A DNA stretch of 64,000 nt from BOKV01 sp041397525 (GCA_041397525.1 JAWKWL010000006.1:291914-355913), one strand, 5' to 3'; numbered from the stretch's first letter, positions 50,345 to 61,461 are shown. Numbers and translations: made by a program. Notes: generated by a model from the letters alone, not told the origin.

Positions 50345-52384
50345 ATGACAGTTGCACAGATGAAAGATGCTGGTCCGTTTTTCGACTGGAACGGCCCTGA
50401 TGGTCTGCCCGATTTTGCAGCAATGGAGGACGATGGTTTCAAACCTGCCTTTGAAGCGGCGATGTCTGCCCACAACGAAGAGATCGCCGCCATTGCCGAA
50501 AATGGGGCAAAGCCGGACTTTGCCAACACCATCGATGCGCTTGAGCTTTGCGGTTTGAAATTGTCGCGTGTTTCGGCGTTGTTCTGGAATCGTGCCGGTG
50601 CTGAAACAAACGGGACAATCCAGAGCCTGGAGCGGGAAATGGCGCCGCTATTGTCACGGCATTATTCGGCCATTGCACGCAACAAGGCGCTGTTCGGCAG
50701 GATTGACGATCTTTGGCAGCGCCGTGAAAACCTCGACCTCAATCTTGAAAGAATGCGGGTGCTGGAGCGGCACTGGAAGGGATTTGTCCGTTCAGGAGCA
50801 AAGCTTGATGATCAGGGGCAGGAGGAGCTTGCCGCGATCAATGAGAGGCTGGCGACACTTGGTGCGCAGTTTGGCCAGAACATCCTAGCGGACGAGGCGC
50901 AATGGAGCCTGGTGCTGCAAGAGGAGGATTTGGCAGGGATACCCGATTTCCTGAAATCGGCAATGGCAGCTGCTGCCCGTGACCGCGGTTCCCAGAACGG
51001 TTTTGCTGTTACGCTCTCGCGCTCAATCATCGAGCCGTTTCTGGCATTCAGTGACAGGCGCGACCTGCGTGAAACTGCGTTCAAGGCCTGGATTGCACGC
51101 GGCGAGGGCAGCAATGACAACCGGCCTCTGGTCAAGGAGATCCTCAAACTGCGCAACCGCAAGGCCGTCATGCTCGGCTATAAGAATTTTGCCGACTACA
51201 AGCTGGACGACACCATGGCGAAAACGCCGGATGTGGTGAATGCCCTGCTTGCTCCCGTGTGGGAAAAGGCTGTTGAGCGGGCAGCCGAGGAAGAAGCGGC
51301 ACTGGCCGAAATGGCGCGCAAGACCGGAGACAACCATGCCATCGAGCCATGGGACTGGCGGTATTATTCGGAGAAGATGCGCAGCGCCAGGTTCAGCTTT
51401 TCGGAAAGCGAGTTGAAACCCTATCTCCAGCTTGACCAGATCATTGCCGCCGCCTTCGACGTGGCCGGGCGCCTGTTCGGCCTCACCTTCAAGCCGCTTG
51501 CTGACGCGGTTGCCTATCACCGCGATGTCAAGGTTTTCGAAGTGCATGATCGCGAAGGCCGATTGCAGGGCGTGTTCATGGGTGATTATTTCGCCCGCCC
51601 GTCCAAGCGATCGGGCGCGTGGATGAGTGCGCTCCAGGGTCAGCACAAGCTTGAAGGCGGGCGCATTCCGATCATCTACAATGTGATGAATTTTGCCCGT
51701 GCGGCACCCGGCGAGCCAGCCCTGCTCTCGCTCGACGACGCAAAAACCCTGTTTCACGAATTCGGCCATGCCTTGCACGGGCTGTTGTCAGATGTCACCT
51801 ATCCCTCGGTCTCAGGCACGTCGGTGTCCCGCGATTTCGTGGAATTGCCATCGCAACTTTACGAACACTGGCTGACGGTTCCCGAAATCCTGAAAAAATA
51901 TGCTCGGCATTTCAGGACGGGAGAGGCCATGCCGCAGGCCCTGCTTGACAAGGTGCTTGCCGCATCGACTTTCAATTCAGGTTTCCAGACGGTGGAATTC
52001 ACCGCGTCAGCCCTGGTTGACATGGCCTATCATACGGCTGGTGATGTGGAAGATCCGATGCAATTCGAAAAGGCCAGGCTTGCTGAACTGAAGATGCCTG
52101 ACGCGATTGTCATGCGCCATCGCACGCCGCATTTTGCGCATGTGTTTTCAGGCGATGGTTATTCCGCGGGCTATTATTCATACATGTGGTCCGAAGTTCT
52201 TGACGCAGACGCATTCAGCGCCTTCGAGGAAAGTGGCGATCCGTTCAATGCCGAACTCGCGGAAAAACTGCGCAAGCATGTCTATTCCAGCGGTGGATCG
52301 CTTGATCCGGAAGATGCCTACAAAGCCTTTCGCGGCTCCATGCCAAAGCCGGATGCGATGATGGAAAAACGCGGACTGGTTTGA
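50345..52384 (+). CDS. M3 family peptidase (oligopeptidase A / Dcp type)
   Basis: The 679-residue cytosolic zinc metallopeptidase has the HEFGHALHG zinc motif, the M3 C-terminal region HVFSGDGYSAGYYSYMWSEV and the FADYKLDDTMAKTP block of the thimet-oligopeptidase fold. Enzymes of this kind degrade short peptides, such as signal-peptide remnants, or remove C-terminal dipeptides. OpdA and Dcp subtypes cannot be separated by eye. It converges on the K+ channel gene with a 6-bp gap. Confidence 0.94.
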   Translation: MTVAQMKDAGPFFDWNGPDGLPDFAAMEDDGFKPAFEAAMSAHNEEIAAIAENGAKPDFANTIDALELCGLKLSRVSALFWNRAGAETNGTIQSLEREMAPLLSRHYSAIARNKALFGRIDDLWQRRENLDLNLERMRVLERHWKGFVRSGAKLDDQGQEELAAINERLATLGAQFGQNILADEAQWSLVLQEEDLAGIPDFLKSAMAAAARDRGSQNGFAVTLSRSIIEPFLAFSDRRDLRETAFKAWIARGEGSNDNRPLVKEILKLRNRKAVMLGYKNFADYKLDDTMAKTPDVVNALLAPVWEKAVERAAEEEAALAEMARKTGDNHAIEPWDWRYYSEKMRSARFSFSESELKPYLQLDQIIAAAFDVAGRLFGLTFKPLADAVAYHRDVKVFEVHDREGRLQGVFMGDYFARPSKRSGAWMSALQGQHKLEGGRIPIIYNVMNFARAAPGEPALLSLDDAKTLFHEFGHALHGLLSDVTYPSVSGTSVSRDFVELPSQLYEHWLTVPEILKKYARHFRTGEAMPQALLDKVLAASTFNSGFQTVEFTASALVDMAYHTAGDVEDPMQFEKARLAELKMPDAIVMRHRTPHFAHVFSGDGYSAGYYSYMWSEVLDADAFSAFEESGDPFNAELAEKLRKHVYSSGGSLDPEDAYKAFRGSMPKPDAMMEKRGLV

Positions 52385-52390
52385 ACGGGG

Positions 52391-53194
52391 TCAGCCGTCA
52401 ATATCGCTGGACAATGCGGTTGCCTCAGCACTCGCGCGGCGCGCGGCTTCCCGTTCCGCTTTCAGGTTTGCCTGGCGGAGTTTTTCCTCCTGTCGCGCCT
52501 GGGTAAAGGCCGATGCAATCAATCCGGCAGGAAGCGCAACGATACCCAGGCCAATCATCAGGATCACAAAAGTGAACAGCTTGCCGCCGGTCGTCACGGG
52601 ATAGGTATCACCATATCCCACGGTCGTCAGGGTGGTTACCGCGAACCAGAATGAATGTGGTATCGAAGGGAAGGCAGTCGGCTGGCTCTCATGTTCAAAG
52701 AAATAGATTCCAATTGCGGTGCAATACATCACCAGCAATGCAAACATGAACACCATTAGCAATTCGCGCCAGACAAGTTCATATGCCCGCCGCAAGGTCT
52801 GCATGCCGGAAACAAATCGGACCAGTTTGGCGATCCGCAACAGGCGCAGTGACCACAATGCCTCGGTGCCAGGAATGCCCAAGATAAAGCCTGTCCAAAA
52901 TGGGGCAATGGCGATGAAATCAATCAATCCCCACAGGGACAAGCCGTAGCGGAGCCTGTTGGATGCCGTCCAAAGCCGGATTCCGTATTCGGCTGTGAAA
53001 ACCACGATCACAATCCAGTCGAATATGACCAGGCGCCGGGTCCATTGCACCGGAAAATCGGGAAGCGTTTCGACTGACATGAGGATGGTAACCGCCAGGA
53101 TCAGTGCAATCATGGCATGGTCAAAAGCCTGACCATAGAACGGGTCTTGGCCCCAGATGATGTCAGCCAGACGCTTCTTCAAGTTCGCGATCAT
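52391..53194 (-). CDS. Voltage-gated potassium channel (6-TM ion transport protein)
   Basis: The 267-residue protein has six hydrophobic spans. The S4 segment carries regularly spaced positive charges (LRLLRIAKLVRF). The pore has the K+ selectivity filter TVGYGD between S5 and S6. It resembles bacterial Kv channels of the KvAP/Kch-like kind without an RCK domain. The C-terminal tail is a charged, Ala- and Arg/Glu-rich coiled-coil-like helix (about 40 residues), probably for tetramerisation. No operon partner is evident. Confidence 0.92.
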   Translation of the reverse strand: MIANLKKRLADIIWGQDPFYGQAFDHAMIALILAVTILMSVETLPDFPVQWTRRLVIFDWIVIVVFTAEYGIRLWTASNRLRYGLSLWGLIDFIAIAPFWTGFILGIPGTEALWSLRLLRIAKLVRFVSGMQTLRRAYELVWRELLMVFMFALLVMYCTAIGIYFFEHESQPTAFPSIPHSFWFAVTTLTTVGYGDTYPVTTGGKLFTFVILMIGLGIVALPAGLIASAFTQARQEEKLRQANLKAEREAARRASAEATALSSDIDG

Positions 53195-53328
53195 GAAAGC
53201 GGCTCACTTGCGGGAATGGTTGGTCGATGTATGTGACAACAGATTTGCGCCAAGTCGTTCAAAACCGGTTGTTGCCTTGCGAATGAACTATTATCAAAAA
53301 CCCGGGCGCCAACAAGCAGGACGGGAAG

Positions 53329-54312
53329 ATGCAGCAAAGGCAGTTGGGAAAAAACGGGCAGATGGTAGGCGCGGTGGCGTTGGGATGCATGAGCTTTGCC
53401 GGGTTTTATGGCGCCACCAGTGAGAAGGAATCGCATCAGACACTGGCCGCAGCCCTTGACCTTGGTGTTACCCATCTCGACACGGCGCGTATTTATGGAG
53501 ACGGTGTATCAGAGGAGATCATCGGCAGTTTCCTGCGCAACAATCCTGCCAGATTCTCGATCGCCACAAAGGGCGGCATCCGCACGCAGCCCACACGCGG
53601 TTTCGACAATTCGGAAGAATTCCTGCGTGAGTGCCTTGAAGGCTCGCTGAAGCGCCTCGGTGTTGAGCATGTGGACCTCTACTACATTCACCGCCGCGAC
53701 CAGACCATTCCGATCGAGGATGTGATGGGAACGCTGGTCCGCTTCAAGGAAGAGGGGAAGATCGGCGGTATCGGTTTTTCCGAGATTTCCCCATCCTCGC
53801 TGGAACGCGCAGCTGCTGTTCATCCTGTCATGGCGGTGCAAAGCGAATATTCACTGTGGACCCGCCAGCCCGAGCTCGGGATGATCCAGGCGTGCAAACG
53901 TCTGGGCACGGCCTTTGTGCCATTCTCGCCGCTGGCACGCGGGATGTTCGGCGAGATGACACCCGACCCGGCGTCCTTTGCCGGTCGCGACATACGCATT
54001 GGCAATCCGCGTTTTGTCGAGCCGAATTTCTCAACCAATGTGGCCAGGATCAATCGCTTCAAGAAATTTGCACACGAACGCGGCTTAGAACCGGCTGCAC
54101 TGGCGTTGCGCTGGGTCCTTGACCAGGGCGATCATCTGATCCCGATCCCCGGCACACGAACGCAAGCCCATCTCGCGATCAATGCCAGTGCGGACGCCAT
54201 CCGGCTGGACGAAGGGGACCACGCTGAAATTGCTGCGATACTGCCGCCGGGATTTGCGCATGGCTCGCGCTACAGCGATGCCCAGGCCATTGGCGTGGAA
54301 GTCTATTGCTGA
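53329..54312 (+). CDS. Aldo/keto reductase
   Basis: The 327-residue NADPH-dependent (beta/alpha)8 oxidoreductase has the catalytic tetrad: Asp in HLDTARIYG with the following Tyr, Lys in SIATKGG, and His in YYIHRRD. It resembles the AKR11/13-like group (YajO or pyridoxal-reductase-like), which acts on various aldehydes. GGGAAG precedes the ATG. It stands alone; typA follows after 136 bp. Confidence 0.93.
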   Translation: MQQRQLGKNGQMVGAVALGCMSFAGFYGATSEKESHQTLAAALDLGVTHLDTARIYGDGVSEEIIGSFLRNNPARFSIATKGGIRTQPTRGFDNSEEFLRECLEGSLKRLGVEHVDLYYIHRRDQTIPIEDVMGTLVRFKEEGKIGGIGFSEISPSSLERAAAVHPVMAVQSEYSLWTRQPELGMIQACKRLGTAFVPFSPLARGMFGEMTPDPASFAGRDIRIGNPRFVEPNFSTNVARINRFKKFAHERGLEPAALALRWVLDQGDHLIPIPGTRTQAHLAINASADAIRLDEGDHAEIAAILPPGFAHGSRYSDAQAIGVEVYC

Positions 54313-54448
54313 GCCATGGCGATGCTGGCGCAGGCAACCCCTTTCGCAATTGCGAAAAAGCCTGTATGGAAGCGACGAAAATTTTCGCGGGCCCATTGAA
54401 ATTCGCGCCGACAAACGGTGCCGTCCGCTTCCCCTGAAGGCCAGAACC

Positions 54449-56275
<1,827 letters not shown>

Positions 56276-56318
56276 TCCCTGACCGGCAGCCCCGCTTCAG
56301 CAAATGTGGAGAATGTGC

Positions 56319-56357
56319 AACGCGCTGGTATTTTTACCGGCGCGTTCTTGTTCGTTA
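56319..56357 (+). terminator. Rho-independent terminator of typA
   Basis: AACGCGCTGGTA (56319-56330) pairs with TACCGGCGCGTT (56335-56346) with a single G-T wobble around a short T loop. The T-rich tail CTTGTTCGTT follows. It lies 44 bp past the typA stop and directly before a CtrA-type box. Confidence 0.8.
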
Positions 56358-56369
56358 ATGAAAACTTAA
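56355..56369. promoter_or_regulatory. CtrA-type box upstream of the GNAT gene
   Basis: TTAATGAAAACTTAA matches TTAA-N7-TTAA exactly. It ends 14 bp before the GNAT ATG, in the tail of the typA terminator. A factor bound this close to the start would act as repressor or overlap a downstream promoter. Confidence 0.5.
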
Positions 56370-56383
56370 CGTATGATCCCCGC

Positions 56384-56890
56384 ATGGGAACGATCACGAT
56401 AGCAACTAGACGGGCAGGACCACAGGACGCAGCTGGCATCGCTGCGGTCCATGATGAATCGTGGCGCAATGCCTACGCAGGCATCGTCCCGCATGTCTCG
56501 CTGAACCGGATGATTAACCGTCGCGGAGCCGACTGGTGGGAAAATGCCATCCGGCGGGCAACCATTGTGCTGATTGTCGAAATCGCCGGAAAGATAGCAG
56601 GTTATGCCACGCTTGGTCGCAATCGCGTCGGCACGCTTCCCTATGACGGCGAAATTTATGAATTGTACCTGCGACCGGAATACCAGGGCATTGGTGTTGG
56701 TACACGGTTGTTTCTGGCCGCGCGCGCGGAATTGAAGCGCCGGTCGCTCAAGGGTGCCGTTGTGTGGGTACTGGCCGACAACGAGCCAGCCATCCGGTTT
56801 TATGAAAATGCCGGTGGCCGGGCTATTGCCGAGGGCCATGAGGCCTTTGATGGAAAGAAGCTGTCAAAAATCGCCTATTCATGGGATTGA
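56384..56890 (+). CDS. GNAT family N-acetyltransferase
   Basis: The 168-residue protein is a RimI-like GNAT enzyme: RAGPQDAAGIAAVHDESWRNAYAG at the start (in pieces), the acetyl-CoA pyrophosphate-binding loop YQGIGVGTRLF in motif A, and VWVLADNEPAIRFYENAGG in motif B. The substrate is unknown; this ESWRNAYAGI class is widespread and may acetylate proteins or small amines. ATG 56384 is preferred since the upstream frame runs through the typA terminator. A CtrA-type box lies directly upstream. Confidence 0.9.
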   Translation: MGTITIATRRAGPQDAAGIAAVHDESWRNAYAGIVPHVSLNRMINRRGADWWENAIRRATIVLIVEIAGKIAGYATLGRNRVGTLPYDGEIYELYLRPEYQGIGVGTRLFLAARAELKRRSLKGAVVWVLADNEPAIRFYENAGGRAIAEGHEAFDGKKLSKIAYSWD

Positions 56891-57085
56891 TCCGCTGGTC
56901 GAGGCGCAGTAATTCGCATCGAGCCTGGTCACGTCTTGCGATCCCCGTTTCCCAGTGATTTGTAAATCATCCAGCAATGCTGTTGCAATTGTCGCTGGCT
57001 GGCATGCAGTTTTGATGCGTTCTGAGATTGCCCTCGTGTCCAAGCCTGACTATCAAGCCGTAAGTCAACATTCAGGATCAGGACC

Positions 57086-57613
57086 ATGCGGATAGACGCG
57101 ATATCAATCGGCAACAACCCACCCCACGACGTCAATGTCATTGTTGAGGTCCCGGTTGGCGGGCAGCCGATCAAATATGAAATGGACAAGGATGCCGGAA
57201 CGCTGGTGGTCGACCGCTTCCTCTATACCCCGATGACCTATCCGGGCAATTACGGCTTTGTGCCGCATACGCTTTCGGATGATGGCGATCCCATTGATGT
57301 GTTGATCTGCAATACGCGCCCGCTCATTCCCGGCTGTGTGATCAATGTTCGCCCGATCGGGGTATTGATCATGGAAGACAATTCCGGGCAGGACGAAAAG
57401 GTGATCGCGGTGCCGTCACCGCAACTGACCCAACGTTACGCGAATGTGCATGAATTTTCCGATCTTCCCGAGATCACGCTGAAGCAGATCCAGCATTTCT
57501 TCGAGCACTACAAGGATCTCGAGCCCGGAAAATGGGTTAAGATCGGTGACTGGATGGGTGCCAGCGAGGCAAGGCGTCTGGTCGTTGAGGCAATAGAGCG
57601 GGCAAAGAAATAG
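57086..57613 (+). CDS. ppa: Inorganic pyrophosphatase
   Basis: The 175-residue soluble family I enzyme hydrolyses PPi and drives biosynthesis forward. It has the VEVPVGGQPIKYEMDKDAG region, the active-site cluster DDGDPIDVLI, and FFEHYKDLEPGKWV near the C-terminus. Length and motifs are standard. AGGA precedes the ATG. The 195 bp between the GNAT gene and ppa show no recognisable feature. Confidence 0.96.
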   Translation: MRIDAISIGNNPPHDVNVIVEVPVGGQPIKYEMDKDAGTLVVDRFLYTPMTYPGNYGFVPHTLSDDGDPIDVLICNTRPLIPGCVINVRPIGVLIMEDNSGQDEKVIAVPSPQLTQRYANVHEFSDLPEITLKQIQHFFEHYKDLEPGKWVKIGDWMGASEARRLVVEAIERAKK

Positions 57614-57628
57614 AATATCGCAACAGGA

Positions 57629-57946
57629 TCAGGACAGGCCAGATGTGAGGCGGTCGATGATGGCTTGCGCCCCGGCATGATCGCACGCAATTACAAGCGA
57701 CTTGTTGCGGTTTGTGGCACCTGATCCGAGCGATACCGAGGATTTGGCTATGCCGGCCACCTTGGCGAACAGGGCGATGACTGCCTTGTTTGCTTTTCCA
57801 TCCTCGGGAACGGCGCGAATTCTTGCCTTCAGGCGAGGGCGGCCATCAGATGAGATCTCCAAACCCTCGATGGTGTCGCGTCCCGATTTTGGCGTGACGC
57901 GAAGGAAAATCTCCAACCCGTCCGGCGATATGCGGTACCAATCCAA
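57629..57946 (-). CDS. DUF167 (YggU) family protein
   Basis: The small protein has the DUF167 core: LEIFLRVTPKSGRDTIEG, then RLKARIRAVPEDGKANKAVI, then SLGSGATNRNKSLVI. Its function is unknown. The start is doubtful: no ATG lies near the expected place, so I chose TTG 57946 (105 residues), 20 bp after the yggT stop region. A CTG overlapping the yggT TGA is another option. It is paired with yggT, a very common arrangement, and converges on ppa with 15 bp between. Confidence 0.82.
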   Translation of the reverse strand: MDWYRISPDGLEIFLRVTPKSGRDTIEGLEISSDGRPRLKARIRAVPEDGKANKAVIALFAKVAGIAKSSVSLGSGATNRNKSLVIACDHAGAQAIIDRLTSGLS

Positions 57947-57963
57947 GCCGGACCAACTTCTGG

Positions 57964-58254
57964 TCAGAAGACGTTGGGATAGATGTAAAGCATGATGATC
58001 CGCTGCAGCAGAAGGATCAGGAGATACAGAATGATCGGGGAAATATCGATGGTCCCCAGGTTCGGCATCATCCGCCTGATCGGACGCAGCGCCGGTTCGG
58101 TTGCCTGGTAGAGGAACTGGCCGAGGGAAGCCACGAACTGGTTGCGCGAATTGATCACATTGAAGGCATAGAGCCAGGAGAAGACTGCGCTGAAGATAAT
58201 GATCCACTGATACAGGTTCAGTGCGATCATCACGATGTCCAGAACGGCTTTCAT
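57964..58254 (-). CDS. YggT family membrane protein
   Basis: The 96-residue protein has two hydrophobic spans around the family motif LGQFLYQATEPALRPIRRMMPNLG, here centred near residue 50. YggT proteins sit in the inner membrane and have been linked to osmotic tolerance and to cell-division-site functions in other phyla, without a settled role. The downstream partner is the YggU gene. The 83-bp gap upstream shows nothing notable. Confidence 0.92.
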   Translation of the reverse strand: MKAVLDIVMIALNLYQWIIIFSAVFSWLYAFNVINSRNQFVASLGQFLYQATEPALRPIRRMMPNLGTIDISPIILYLLILLLQRIIMLYIYPNVF

Positions 58255-58337
58255 GCGGGTCTCCTGCTTTTGGTCAGGCAGATCATGTATCTGGAGAAGG
58301 GGCCTGATTCAACCGTGGAATGCTGGATTGGCACGGC

Positions 58338-59084
58338 TCAGGATCGCGCCTCGCCTGATGCGGACGAATCAGCCGGGCCGATCCAGATATCGAGGAATTC
58401 GTGCAGCCATTTGCGGACGGCGTCATCATACAGATAGCGGCCTTCAAGGTGCTGCTTGCGTGATTGTGCGCCGTTGAGGCAGAACCGGTGCGCCCCCTTT
58501 GTGGTCCATCGGTTCATCATGGCAAGGGTCAGTTCCGAGTGGAACTGCACTCCATAGGCATTTTCGCCAACCCTTATAGCCTGGTTCGGATATTCATCGC
58601 CGCGCGCCAGAAGCGTAGCGCCCGATGGCAGGGTGAAACCCTCACGATGCCACTGATAGATCATGGATGGCCAATCCATCAGGCCAGCACCCTCTTCAGT
58701 GGCGTGCAGCGGGTAGTATCCAATCTCGGCGAATTCGCGTTCGTTCGCACTGACCGTGCCGCCAAGATGCCTAACCAGCATTTGTGCACCAAGGCAGATG
58801 CCGAAAAACGGCTTGTTCTCCTTCAACGGCACCCCGATCCAGTCGATCTCGCGCTTCACATATTCCTCGGGATCATTGGCACTCATCGGTCCACCAAAGA
58901 TGATGGCACCCTCATGGTCAGCGAGCGTCGATGGCAATTCGTCGCCCAGCGGCGGGCGGCGGATATCAAGTGCATATCCCATGTGCTGCAGTGCCACCCC
59001 AACGCGACCGGGCGTCGAAGTCTCCTGATGCAGGATAATCAGTATCTGTTTCTGTCCGGGTTGGCGGTGGGATATCCAGACCAT
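58338..59084 (-). CDS. Class I glutamine amidotransferase (stand-alone)
   Basis: The 248-residue protein has the triad of class I amidotransferases: nucleophile Cys in FGICLGAQML, and His and Glu in QFHSELT. IIFGGPMSANDPEEY gives the family loop. It resembles the GuaA-like free glutaminase proteins, sometimes annotated GMP synthase, but there is no synthetase domain. The substrate is not known; gamma-glutamyl hydrolase activity is another possibility. The TerB gene lies 7 bp upstream in the same direction. Confidence 0.9.
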   Translation of the reverse strand: MVWISHRQPGQKQILIILHQETSTPGRVGVALQHMGYALDIRRPPLGDELPSTLADHEGAIIFGGPMSANDPEEYVKREIDWIGVPLKENKPFFGICLGAQMLVRHLGGTVSANEREFAEIGYYPLHATEEGAGLMDWPSMIYQWHREGFTLPSGATLLARGDEYPNQAIRVGENAYGVQFHSELTLAMMNRWTTKGAHRFCLNGAQSRKQHLEGRYLYDDAVRKWLHEFLDIWIGPADSSASGEARS

Positions 59085-59091
59085 TTATCGC

Positions 59092-59574
59092 TCATTCCGG
59101 ATCTTGGCTGTTGGCGGCCGCCTTGGCGCGACGCTTCAATTCCATTCTATCGCGCGACCCGACATCGAGAAGTTCGGCAACACGCCATACGATATTGTCT
59201 TCGAGTTCGTGCACGACACCGTCAGCATAGACCATGTCCCACAGATTGGCGACCAATCGCAGACGCTGTTCCTGATCGAGTTCGCGGCGCAAAACCCGCG
59301 TGAAACTGAAAAGGTCGATAGCCTCGGTGTCAGCATCACGGGCGGTTTCAATCAACTGTTGCGTTTCAGATTTTGTCAGGTTGAAATGGCTTTCAAGCGA
59401 AAGGGAAAGGCGCTGTTTTTCCTCGTCCGTGACAATGCCGTCAGCCGCGATCACGTGAAACATCAACGCAGCCTCGGCAACCTGTTTTTCGTCGCCATGA
59501 AATACGGCACCTGAACCACTTCCGGCAGCGCCGCTGTGGTCGTCAAACAGGAATTTCCTCAAGGCTCCAAACAT
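59092..59574 (-). CDS. TerB / DjlA N-terminal-like helical protein
   Basis: The 160-residue protein is mostly alpha-helical and shows TerB features: a MFHVIAADGIVTDEEKQRL segment and an LVANLWDMVYADGVVHELED repeat, each with the conserved acidic DG pattern. Related domains occur in tellurite-resistance and DnaJ-like proteins; function is unknown. ATG 59574 is chosen; a GTG six codons upstream, with ATG-less context, is an alternative. It is co-directional with the amidotransferase and probably co-transcribed. Confidence 0.85.
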   Translation of the reverse strand: MFGALRKFLFDDHSGAAGSGSGAVFHGDEKQVAEAALMFHVIAADGIVTDEEKQRLSLSLESHFNLTKSETQQLIETARDADTEAIDLFSFTRVLRRELDQEQRLRLVANLWDMVYADGVVHELEDNIVWRVAELLDVGSRDRMELKRRAKAAANSQDPE

Positions 59575-59658
59575 GATGAACTTCTGCTCCACGCATTGCC
59601 GGTCAACGCCTTGACGGGAGGTCGCCGTATCGCGGAAAGGCGATCCGGGATAACCGGA

Positions 59659-59734
59659 TGGTGCCGCTGATAGGAATCGAACCTACGACCCCATCATTAC
59701 GAATGACGTGCTCTACCAACTGAGCTACAGCGGC
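59659..59734 (-). tRNA. tRNA-Thr (anticodon CGT)
   Basis: Read leftward, the 76-nt cloverleaf has acceptor GCCGCTG/CAGCGGC, D-arm GTAGCTCAGTTGGTAGAGC, anticodon loop TTCGTAA with anticodon CGT, T-arm GGTTCGATTCC and an encoded CCA end. It lies between the ThDP-enzyme and TerB genes. Confidence 0.97.
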
Positions 59735-59841
59735 AAATCCCGAAACTGCGAAGCCAATTGTATAACGCAGGCGATTCGTCGAATCATCCCCTGTCTCGCT
59801 GATTTTTATACGAAATGGCTGCTTGTTTTTCGATGGCCGGT

Positions 59842-61461
59842 CTACTCAATCGTCCTGCCGGGTGCGATGTCTCGCCAATCAAGCTTGAGATGCACCAGTG
59901 AGGGACCATCGACGGCGCGGGCTGCCGCCAGTATTTGCGGAAACTCGCCATCTTCGCCAACCGTGAAAGCCTGCGCGCCATAGCTTCGCGCCCAGGCGGC
60001 AAAATCAGGGTTCTGCATTCCGGTTGCAATGACGCGTCCGGGATAATCACGCGCCTGATGCATGCGGATTGTTCCGTAAATGCCGTTGTCACAGAGGATC
60101 ACCCTGAGCTTCAGGCGGTGTTCGCAGGCGACCGCAAACTCCATTCCGGTCATCTGGAAACAGCCGTCACCGGCAAAGGCGAAGACTTCGCGATCTCGAT
60201 CACGCAAGCCGGCAGCGATGGCCGCGGGCAGGCCATAGCCCATCGAGCCGGAGGTTGGTGCCAGCTGCATGCCATGCTGGTAGCGGACAAAGCGATGCAG
60301 CCAGATTGCATAATTGCCGGCACCATTGGCGAGAATGCTGCCGGATGGGACGGTATCGCGGAAATGGCTGATTACCTGTGACATGGTAACAGCACCGACC
60401 CCCTTTGCAGGTTCAGCGGTCCAGCTTGCATAGGCGGCATTGGCCTGCAGTGCGAGGCCGTCAAATCTGGGCAGGTCTTGCTGCAGCAGCGCTTCGACAA
60501 AGCTGCCGGGAACAGCATTGATGCCGATGTCGGGCGTGTAGATGCGGCCGATTTCCTCCGGGCCCGGGTGAACATGCACAAGCTTCTGGCGTGGTCCTGG
60601 AATGTCGAAAAGTGTGAAACCCTGGCTCGGATTTTCGGAAAAACGCCCGCCAACAAGAATGACAAGGTCCGTATCGCGCACGCGCTGTGCCAGGGCGGGG
60701 TTGATGCCGAGCCCGATATCGCCTGCGTAATTGGCGTGACTGGCTGGAAAAAGCCCCTGGCGGCGAAAGGTTACGGCAACGGGAATTCCAGTTCGCTCCG
60801 ACAGTTTTTCCAGATCCTCGCACCCTGTCTTGTCCCAACGTGAGCCGCCCGCGATGATCAGCGGATTTCTGGCCCCGTGCATCAGGGCGGCGACGGACGC
60901 CGCCTGGGAGGACGCACAAAACGGTCCTTCCACCTTCACTCGCGGGCCGGGAACGGTATCAGTTTCATCGCGCAACATGTCTTCGGGCAAAGCCAGAACG
61001 ACCGGCCCCGGCCTGCCCGAAAGGGCGATGTGGAAGGCATGCGAGATGATTTCTGGAATGCGGTTCACATCGCGGATTTCCTCGACCCATTTGGCGATGC
61101 CGCCAAACATCTGTCGATAGTCGACTTCCTGAAATGCGTCGCGGCCGCCCATTGAGCGGCCAATCTGGCCAACAAGCAGGATCATGGGGGTAGAATCCTG
61201 CTGCGCCACATGGACACCGCAGGCAGCATTGGTGGCACCGGGTCCGCGCGTGACCATGGCAATTCCGGGTCTGCCGGTCATCTTGCCATCGGCCTCGGCC
61301 ATCATCGCCGCGCCGCCTTCATGGCGCGTGGTGATCACCTCGATATTGCTGTCATGCAGACCGTCGAGAAGCGCCAGATAGCTTTCTCCCGGAACACAGA
61401 ACACCCGATCCACGCCTTGCGTTTCCAGGCAGCGGGCCAGAAGCGAACCACCATTTTTCAT
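59842..61461 (-). CDS. Thiamine diphosphate-dependent enzyme, acetolactate-synthase-like
   Basis: The 539-residue protein has the three-domain ThDP-enzyme layout. The N-terminal Pyr domain has the catalytic Glu in TTRHEGGAAMMAEA, the middle domain resembles an FAD/PDC-type fold, and the C-terminal PP domain carries GDGCFQMTGMEF...CDNGIYG, the GDG-N Mg-ThDP motif. It resembles IlvB-type enzymes, but no regulatory subunit or ilv genes are near, so its real reaction (for example benzoylformate or oxalyl-CoA type) is open. It stands alone downstream of HemY. Confidence 0.88.
   Translation of the reverse strand: MKNGGSLLARCLETQGVDRVFCVPGESYLALLDGLHDSNIEVITTRHEGGAAMMAEADGKMTGRPGIAMVTRGPGATNAACGVHVAQQDSTPMILLVGQIGRSMGGRDAFQEVDYRQMFGGIAKWVEEIRDVNRIPEIISHAFHIALSGRPGPVVLALPEDMLRDETDTVPGPRVKVEGPFCASSQAASVAALMHGARNPLIIAGGSRWDKTGCEDLEKLSERTGIPVAVTFRRQGLFPASHANYAGDIGLGINPALAQRVRDTDLVILVGGRFSENPSQGFTLFDIPGPRQKLVHVHPGPEEIGRIYTPDIGINAVPGSFVEALLQQDLPRFDGLALQANAAYASWTAEPAKGVGAVTMSQVISHFRDTVPSGSILANGAGNYAIWLHRFVRYQHGMQLAPTSGSMGYGLPAAIAAGLRDRDREVFAFAGDGCFQMTGMEFAVACEHRLKLRVILCDNGIYGTIRMHQARDYPGRVIATGMQNPDFAAWARSYGAQAFTVGEDGEFPQILAAARAVDGPSLVHLKLDWRDIAPGRTIE

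Noticed and set aside
59447..59462. CACGTGAAACA half-site resembling parS inside the TerB gene
   Set aside because: Only 12 of 16 bases match and one half of the palindrome is lost; it is more than 49 kb from the parS cluster and sits in ordinary coding sequence.
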